8,649 nt of DNA, from NCBI GenBank assembly GCA_001805005.1, contig MHDO01000088.1, positions 2,855-11,503 of the forward strand, read 5' to 3'. The notes beneath the pieces are model-generated. The model saw nothing but the letters and a program-made list of their open reading frames with translations. It was not told where the DNA came from and made no database searches. A program made the translations under genes and the position numbers. The stretch comes from Nitrospinae bacterium RIFCSPLOWO2_12_39_16 (GTDB lineage: Bacteria; Nitrospinota; Nitrospinia; UBA9942). Below, one piece after another: positions 1 through 3,713 of the stretch (positions within the stretch are counted from its first letter, which is position 1; each line of letters starts with the position of its first letter).

Positions 1-1
1 A

Positions 2-817
2 ATTCTTGAGTTGCTGCCGTTCAGTATTCTGGAAAATAAGAAGGAAAGAACTGTTTCTCTGGAAGCAGTAATCTGGAATGGAGAATACCCCGAACCATCT
101 CTGGAGCCTGAAAAAAGGGATATATGGGTTAGTTCTTATATACAAACCTATATTGAACGAGATATTAGACAGCTTCAAAATGTAAAAGACCTGCGGACAT
201 TTGAGTTGTTTCTTTCATTATCAGCAGCCGCTCATGGGCAAACATTCAATACTGCCACCCTGTCCAGAGAAGTAGGGGTTTCACTTCCAACTATTAAGGC
301 ATGGGGCAGTATTTTAGAGGCTTCTTATCTCTCTTTCCTTCTTCCACCATACTTTAAAAACTATGGGAAACGACTCATAAAGACGCCGAAGCTTTATTTT
401 ATTGATTCTGCACTTGTTTGTGCTATAACGAGGCAGCCTGATGGGAAATCGGCGTTATCAGGCGCTATGGGTGGTGCGATATTTGAAGGATTTATAATAA
501 GTGAGGCAATCAAGGTTTTTACTATGAGAGGGAAAAGGCCAGATATTTTTTTCTGGCGTTCTCACGATGGTCTTGAGGTTGACCTCATTATTCAGATTGG
601 GAAAAAACTATATCCGGTAGAAACTAAATTAACAGCTACTCCAACACTTAAACACCTGGAACCGCTAAACAAATTTAAGTCTATTGTCGGAAGGGATGCT
701 GCGGGTATAGGTCTGCTCGTATGTCGTGTAAGTAAAGCAACACCTGTGCCTGCAAACAATCTTGCTATGCCATGGAATTACTTTCCGGAATGGTTGTTAA
801 AAAAAATGGACGAATAG
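2..817 (+). CDS. DUF4143-type AAA ATPase, C-terminal part (5' truncated)
   Basis: The reading frame is open to the left edge (codons for I-L-E precede the TTG at 11), so the start lies outside the window; the TTG is not proposed as the start. The first visible residues, ILELLPFSI, match the stretch these ATPases carry after their P-loop AAA core, so the Walker A and B motifs should lie upstream. The visible protein is the linker plus the DUF4143 region: SYIQTYIERDIRQL, then a helix-turn-helix-like stretch (TLSREVGVSLPTIKAW), LEASYLSFLLPPYFKNYGKR, the PKLYFIDSAL motif, and a nuclease-like fold end with FEGF, EVDLII and PVETK. The D/E-x-K pattern (EVDLII...VETK) is typical of the family. Members are common, often horizontally moved, and of unsettled cellular role; some act in defence or toxin contexts. 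No functional link to the nuo genes is visible. It ends with TAG at 815-817. Confidence 0.85.
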   Translation: MLELLPFSILENKKERTVSLEAVIWNGEYPEPSLEPEKRDIWVSSYIQTYIERDIRQLQNVKDLRTFELFLSLSAAAHGQTFNTATLSREVGVSLPTIKAWGSILEASYLSFLLPPYFKNYGKRLIKTPKLYFIDSALVCAITRQPDGKSALSGAMGGAIFEGFIISEAIKVFTMRGKRPDIFFWRSHDGLEVDLIIQIGKKLYPVETKLTATPTLKHLEPLNKFKSIVGRDAAGIGLLVCRVSKATPVPANNLAMPWNYFPEWLLKKMDE

Positions 818-913
818 TTGGAGAAAAGAGAGGTATGTCAAAGGTATACAGGCAATATTGTCGGCAAGGAATGTATTCCTATTGAACAATCCATGTCAAT
901 GATTGGAGGATAA
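818..913 (+). CDS. Possible 31-codon small ORF or gene remnant
   Basis: A TTG directly after the TAG of the ATPase gene opens a 31-codon frame ending TAA at 911-913. The peptide includes RYTGNIVGKECIPIEQSM, which reads like ordinary protein rather than random translation. The ribosome-binding site is weak (GGA about 8 bases upstream). I cannot name a family. A competing 16-codon ORF starts at ATG 835 behind a purine-rich GAGAGG. It could be a small partner gene, the end of a decayed gene, or chance. Confidence 0.2.
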   Translation: MEKREVCQRYTGNIVGKECIPIEQSMSMIGG

Positions 914-924
914 TATTGAATAAA

Positions 925-942
925 ACATAAAAAACATAAAAA
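925..942 (+). repeat. Tandem 9-mer ACATAAAAA x2 in an A-rich tract
   Basis: Two exact copies of ACATAAAAA lie head to tail, inside a stretch (about 920-963) that is nearly all A and T. It sits immediately upstream of the -35 box at 965, where an A-tract UP element would contact the RNA polymerase alpha subunits. The repeat is directly visible; the UP-element role is inference. Confidence 0.45.
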
Positions 943-964
943 AGTTGTGTTATTTAAAAAGTTG

Positions 965-994
965 TTGACATTGATTTTAAATAATAATTATAAT
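965..994 (+). promoter_or_regulatory. Consensus sigma70 promoter (TTGACA-N18-TATAAT)
   Basis: TTGACA at 965-970 and TATAAT at 989-994 match both consensus boxes perfectly, with an 18-base spacer and an A/T-rich upstream tract. Transcription would begin near 1001-1003 and run rightwards through the hairpin at 1015-1049 and the small membrane protein gene. In AT-rich DNA a -10 box alone means little, but two perfect hexamers at legal spacing are rarely accidental. Confidence 0.75.
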
Positions 995-1014
995 TACATC
1001 CCTGTCTGTAGAAA

Positions 1015-1049
1015 ACCCCATTAGAAAGTCTTCACCTTTTTAACGGGGT
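1015..1049 (+). ncRNA. Strong leader stem-loop downstream of the 965-994 promoter
   Basis: ACCCC (1015-1019) pairs with GGGGT (1045-1049). After a single A/C mismatch (1020 and 1044), TTAGAAAG (1021-1028) pairs with CTTTTTAA (1036-1043, one G-U), closing a 7-base loop (1029-1035). That is 13 pairs starting about 14 bases into the predicted transcript. No U-run follows, so it is not an intrinsic terminator. It could be a 5'-UTR control element, an mRNA-stabilising hairpin or part of a small RNA. I do not recognise a named riboswitch class. Confidence 0.45.
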
Positions 1050-1173
1050 AAAGATGTAACTTATGGGAGGAGATACTTGTATTTGAGGAGGTACAGGAAT
1101 CACCTGCTATAAATTGCTTTCCTTTTGTTTTTGGGATTTTTATAAAAACCCACTCCTCATAAGATATTTTATA

Positions 1174-1431
1174 GTGGGCAAGATAAATCTTAATTTCCAT
1201 ACTATTGTGTTAGGCATTACTCTCTTGATAATGCTTATTAACCTGCCATTCGGCTATATCAGGTCAAAATCTGCCAAATTTTCCCGCAAAAAGGGGAGAT
1301 GCATTTATATACCTATATTGATAAGCATCGCATTGAGAAGAATTTTAAGTTTGAATTATTATGTAATACCATTTATGGTTGCCGGGACAATCGCCGGTCA
1401 GTTTTTTGGTGGGAAAATAAAAAAGAGATAA
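1174..1431 (+). CDS. Small three-helix membrane protein, unknown function
   Basis: From the GTG at 1174 this encodes about 85 residues: a first hydrophobic helix (TIVLGITLLIMLINLPFGY), a basic loop (IRSKSAKFSRKKGR), a second helix (CIYIPILISIALRRIL) and a third (YYVIPFMVAGTIAGQFFGG) ending in a lysine-rich tail. The short positive loop and tail predict a small inner-membrane protein. I recall similar unnamed proteins in anaerobic bacterial lineages but know no function. The start is uncertain. The same frame is open back to TTG 1114, which would add 20 residues (LSFCFWDFYKNPLLIRYFIV). Neither start has a well-spaced Shine-Dalgarno: GAGGAGGT at 1085-1092 is 21 bases from TTG 1114. GTG is preferred because hydrophobic family-like sequence begins just after it. 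The promoter at 965-994 probably drives it; nothing ties it to the nuo operon. Confidence 0.5.
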   Translation: MGKINLNFHTIVLGITLLIMLINLPFGYIRSKSAKFSRKKGRCIYIPILISIALRRILSLNYYVIPFMVAGTIAGQFFGGKIKKR

Positions 1432-1434
1432 TCA

Positions 1435-1567
1435 TTTAGCCACAGATTTACACAGACTTATATCAGAAGATAAGAAGTTGAGAATTTGTATTAGAAGCAA
1501 GAAACAAGAAAAAATCTTACCTCTTGCATCTTGCCTCTTGTTTTGTCAGTGAAAGTCAGTGGCTAAA
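1435..1567 (+). repeat. Imperfect inverted-repeat element with heptamer repeats
   Basis: TTTAGCCAC at 1435-1443 is repeated exactly in reverse complement as GTGGCTAAA at 1559-1567. The match extends to about 19 of 23 positions (1435-1457 against 1545-1567). Inside are two period-7 runs in opposite orientation: GCAAGAA, ACAAGAA (1497-1510), then ATCTTAC, CTCTTGC, ATCTTGC, CTCTTGT (1514-1541), whose reverse complement is again xCAAGAx. The whole could fold as a long imperfect hairpin, MITE-like in outline. There is no coding capacity and no clear target-site duplication. It fills much of the 253-base gap between the small membrane gene and the redox operon. Confidence 0.6.
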
Positions 1568-1586
1568 AGGGGATAGATAATTTTTC

Positions 1587-1615
1587 TTGCAATTGAATTT
1601 TGTTTGGTATATAAA
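1587..1615 (+). promoter_or_regulatory. Candidate promoter for the SfrB-like/SfrA-like/nuo operon
   Basis: TTGCAA (1587-1592; 4 of 6 consensus) and TATAAA (1610-1615; 5 of 6) are separated by 17 bases. Transcription would start near 1621, giving a leader of about 65 bases before the TTG start at 1685. It lies just after the inverted-repeat element and is the best sigma70-like match in this gap. The region is AT-rich, so chance matches are likely and confidence is moderate. Confidence 0.4.
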
Positions 1616-1642
1616 TGACACCTATTTTTTATAGTCAAATTT

Positions 1643-1665
1643 AAACAGGTTTTTAAAATCTGTTT
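1643..1665. promoter_or_regulatory. 23-bp near-perfect palindrome, possible operator
   Basis: Arms AAACAG (1643-1648) and CTGTTT (1660-1665) flank an inner TTTT/AAAA symmetry. Apart from the unpaired centre base, only one position per arm breaks the dyad. It lies between the predicted transcription start (about 1621) and the TTG at 1685, where a repressor could block transcription or an RNA hairpin could form. I recognise no specific regulator; it does not match the FNR-type TTGAT-N4-ATCAA site. Confidence 0.35.
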
Positions 1666-1684
1666 TTATATTTCGGGGTAATTC

Positions 1685-3649
1685 TTGAAGGTTCTATTTT
1701 CTTCATGGAATGACGAGATAATTGACAATAGAGGCGCTGACCCAGCCAACTGGAAGAACGCCCCTATATTAAAACTGCCTGCCGAGTTTGATAAGCAAAA
1801 TAATATAACTGCATTTATGGGATGGAGCGGGATAATCCTGCTTAAAGACAATATCAATATTGTTGATATGTGCACCCGCTTTATAGAAAAGGTTCAGTGT
1901 GAATCATGCGGAAAGTGCTACTCAGGACGTATAGGGACGGCTGTAATGCAGAAATTATTAAGGAAAATCGCCAGCGGCGAAGGGGAAGAAAAAGACCTTA
2001 CACATCTGTCAGTCCTCGCTGATAATATATCAAACGCATCAAAATGTTCCATCGGTCAGACAAGTCCAATTCCAATACTACATGCCTTAAAATATTTCAG
2101 AGACGATTTTGTAACGGCGGTAAAGAATAAAAAACCTGTCAGCAACAGTAATAGATATGAATCAAAGTGGACAGCCCCATGTTATGCCGCATGTCCTACC
2201 GGAATGGATATACCCTCCTATATTGAATTTATTAAGGAATGGAGACCTCTGGAATCCTTGAAGAGAATCAGAGAGGCGAGCCCGATGGCGGCATCACTCG
2301 GCAGGGCATGTTTTCATCCATGTGAAAAAAGCTGCAGAAGGGAGAATGTAGAGAGGGCTATTTCTATCTGTAAATTAAAGAGATTTGCATGGGATTATGA
2401 AGACCTCCATTCTGTTTCAAAGCCTGTAAATGAGAACAAACATAGTAAGGAAGATAAAGTGGCAGTTTTTGGAGCGGGTCCGGCAGGGCTATCTGCTGCA
2501 TATTACTTAGCGCTGATGGGGTACAGGGTGAGCGTATTTGAATCACTCCCTGTTCCTGGGGGTATGGTAGGTGTTGGAATCCCTCAATACAGGGTGCCTA
2601 AAGAGGTTCTTCAGAGGGAGGCAGATTTTATTAGGGATATGGGTGCTGAGATAAAATACAACACCACTGTTGGGAACGATATAACAATTCCAAAATTAAG
2701 GAAGCAGGGGTATAAGGCATTTTTCATATCCACAGGTGCACATCTTTCAAAAAAAATGGGGGCAGAGGGTGAGGATGCAGACTATGATGGTTTTGTCAGG
2801 GGCATTGATTACCTGAGGGATTGTGTAATAACGAAATGTTATGAAGTAAGGGGCAAGAGGATAATTGTTGTCGGCGGTGGTAATGTCGCAATGGACTGTT
2901 GCAGGACACCTGTCCGAAATGGTGCAAAAGAGGTGACTGTCGTTTATAGGAGGACAAAAAAAGAGCTTCCCGCTGATCCGCATGAGGTTCATGAATCAGA
3001 GGTTGAAGGTGTAAAGTATATGTTCCTATCAGCACCAAAGAGGATTGTTGCAGAGAATGGAAAGGTTACAGGACTTGAGTGTCTAAAGATGGAATTAGGG
3101 GAGCCTGATGCCAGCGGCAGGAGGAAGCCTGTGGAAGTGAAGGGTTCTGAGTTTATTGTCCCCGCAGATATAATAATTCAGGCTATAGGGCAGGACTGCG
3201 ACCTCTCAATATTAAATGGTGTTGAAGGGGTAAAACTTACAAAGTGGCAGACGATTGTTGCAGACCCTGATACATTTCAGACAGATGTCCCTGATATATT
3301 CACAGGCGGTGATGTCTTCAATGGTCCATTAACAATAGTTGATGCTGCTGGAAATGCGAGAAGGGCTGCGGAGAGTATTGACCAGTATTTGAGCGGTAGT
3401 CAGGTTACGCTTTCAATTGACCAGAAACTTGATAAGATTATAAAAAAGCTTGGTGCCTATAATAAGGATGAAAAGGTAGGAAAAAAGGCAGGATGGGAGA
3501 GGGTCCCAATGCCTACAGTAGAAATGGACAGGAGGTTGAGCAGTTTTGATGAGGTTGAGACAGGATACACACTACAGCAGGCGATAGAGGAGGCATCACG
3601 GTGCATGAGGTGTTATCAGATTGGGATGGTGGCACTGGAAAAAGTGTAA
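1685..3649 (+). CDS. SfrB-like NAD(P)H oxidoreductase: NuoF C-terminal FeS domain fused to GltD-type flavoprotein
   Basis: A 654-residue predicted cytoplasmic iron-sulfur flavoprotein; no signal peptide seen. Residues ~45-145 match the C-terminal FeS domain of NuoF (FMGWSGIILL, CESCGKC at 72-78, KCSIGQTSPIPIL from 120) without NuoF's NADH/FMN domain. Residues ~160-240 are the GltD/dihydropyrimidine dehydrogenase-type FeS domain (C166, C170, C209, C213, C217). GAGPAG (263-268) binds FAD, GGGNVAMD (397-404) is the second dinucleotide site, VVYRR (419-423) resembles NADPH-selective GltD proteins, and TGGD (540-543) closes the FAD site. C640 and C643 end the protein. The layout equals Geobacter SfrB, partner of SfrA. 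Glutamate synthase beta is unlikely because of the NuoF part and the lack of a gltB neighbour. The start is the only one possible near the 5' end: in-frame TAA at 1679, GGGG six bases before TTG. Oddity: the usual third Cys of ESCGKCxPC is Gly81, while an extra Cys72 precedes the motif. Confidence 0.85.
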   Translation: MKVLFSSWNDEIIDNRGADPANWKNAPILKLPAEFDKQNNITAFMGWSGIILLKDNINIVDMCTRFIEKVQCESCGKCYSGRIGTAVMQKLLRKIASGEGEEKDLTHLSVLADNISNASKCSIGQTSPIPILHALKYFRDDFVTAVKNKKPVSNSNRYESKWTAPCYAACPTGMDIPSYIEFIKEWRPLESLKRIREASPMAASLGRACFHPCEKSCRRENVERAISICKLKRFAWDYEDLHSVSKPVNENKHSKEDKVAVFGAGPAGLSAAYYLALMGYRVSVFESLPVPGGMVGVGIPQYRVPKEVLQREADFIRDMGAEIKYNTTVGNDITIPKLRKQGYKAFFISTGAHLSKKMGAEGEDADYDGFVRGIDYLRDCVITKCYEVRGKRIIVVGGGNVAMDCCRTPVRNGAKEVTVVYRRTKKELPADPHEVHESEVEGVKYMFLSAPKRIVAENGKVTGLECLKMELGEPDASGRRKPVEVKGSEFIVPADIIIQAIGQDCDLSILNGVEGVKLTKWQTIVADPDTFQTDVPDIFTGGDVFNGPLTIVDAAGNARRAAESIDQYLSGSQVTLSIDQKLDKIIKKLGAYNKDEKVGKKAGWERVPMPTVEMDRRLSSFDEVETGYTLQQAIEEASRCMRCYQIGMVALEKV

Positions 3650-3713
3650 GTGCAAGTGTAAGTGTCAGTAAAAAATACTGACACTAATCACTGACACTGA
3701 CACTGACACTAAT
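3642..3713 (+). repeat. Hexamer repeat cluster filling the SfrB-like/SfrA-like junction
   Basis: Four head-to-tail hexamers AAGTGT, AAGTGC, AAGTGT, AAGTGT run from 3642 to 3665. The first starts inside the upstream gene, so its TAA stop (3647-3649) is part of the repeat. After a hairpin come three copies of CTGACA (3691-3708). CTGACACTAAT occurs twice (3678-3688 and 3703-3713), the second copy ending one base before the ATG at 3714. No Shine-Dalgarno remains for the downstream gene. Spacing and content do not fit a CRISPR array. Confidence 0.8.
3661..3685 (+). other. Perfect 10-bp hairpin between the SfrB-like and SfrA-like genes
   Basis: AGTGTCAGTA (3661-3670) and TACTGACACT (3676-3685) are exact reverse complements around a five-A loop. 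No U-tract follows, so it should not terminate transcription. In the mRNA it could shield a processing end or set the relative expression of the two genes; that role is inference. It sits within the hexamer cluster and probably arose from inverted copies of the repeat. Confidence 0.65.

Noticed and set aside
867..880. Palindrome AGGAAT-GT-ATTCCT as an operator
   Set aside because: Arms of six bases in this composition can arise by chance, it may lie in a small ORF, and no promoter overlaps it.
1001..1060. Known riboswitch (c-di-GMP, ZTP and fluoride considered)
   Set aside because: A strong stem-loop exists but I could not match the conserved loop or junction sequences of any of these classes.
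1685..3649. Glutamate synthase small subunit (gltD)
   Set aside because: The N-terminal NuoF-type FeS domain, the missing gltB neighbour and the coupling to an SfrA/NuoG-like gene argue against it.
3661..3685. Intrinsic transcription terminator
   Set aside because: The hairpin is perfect but AT-rich and is followed by AATCACTGA, not a T-run; downstream genes also appear to belong to the same operon.
3642..3713. CRISPR array
   Set aside because: Units are only 6 bases, adjacent and without spacers; it is a simple tandem/inverted repeat.
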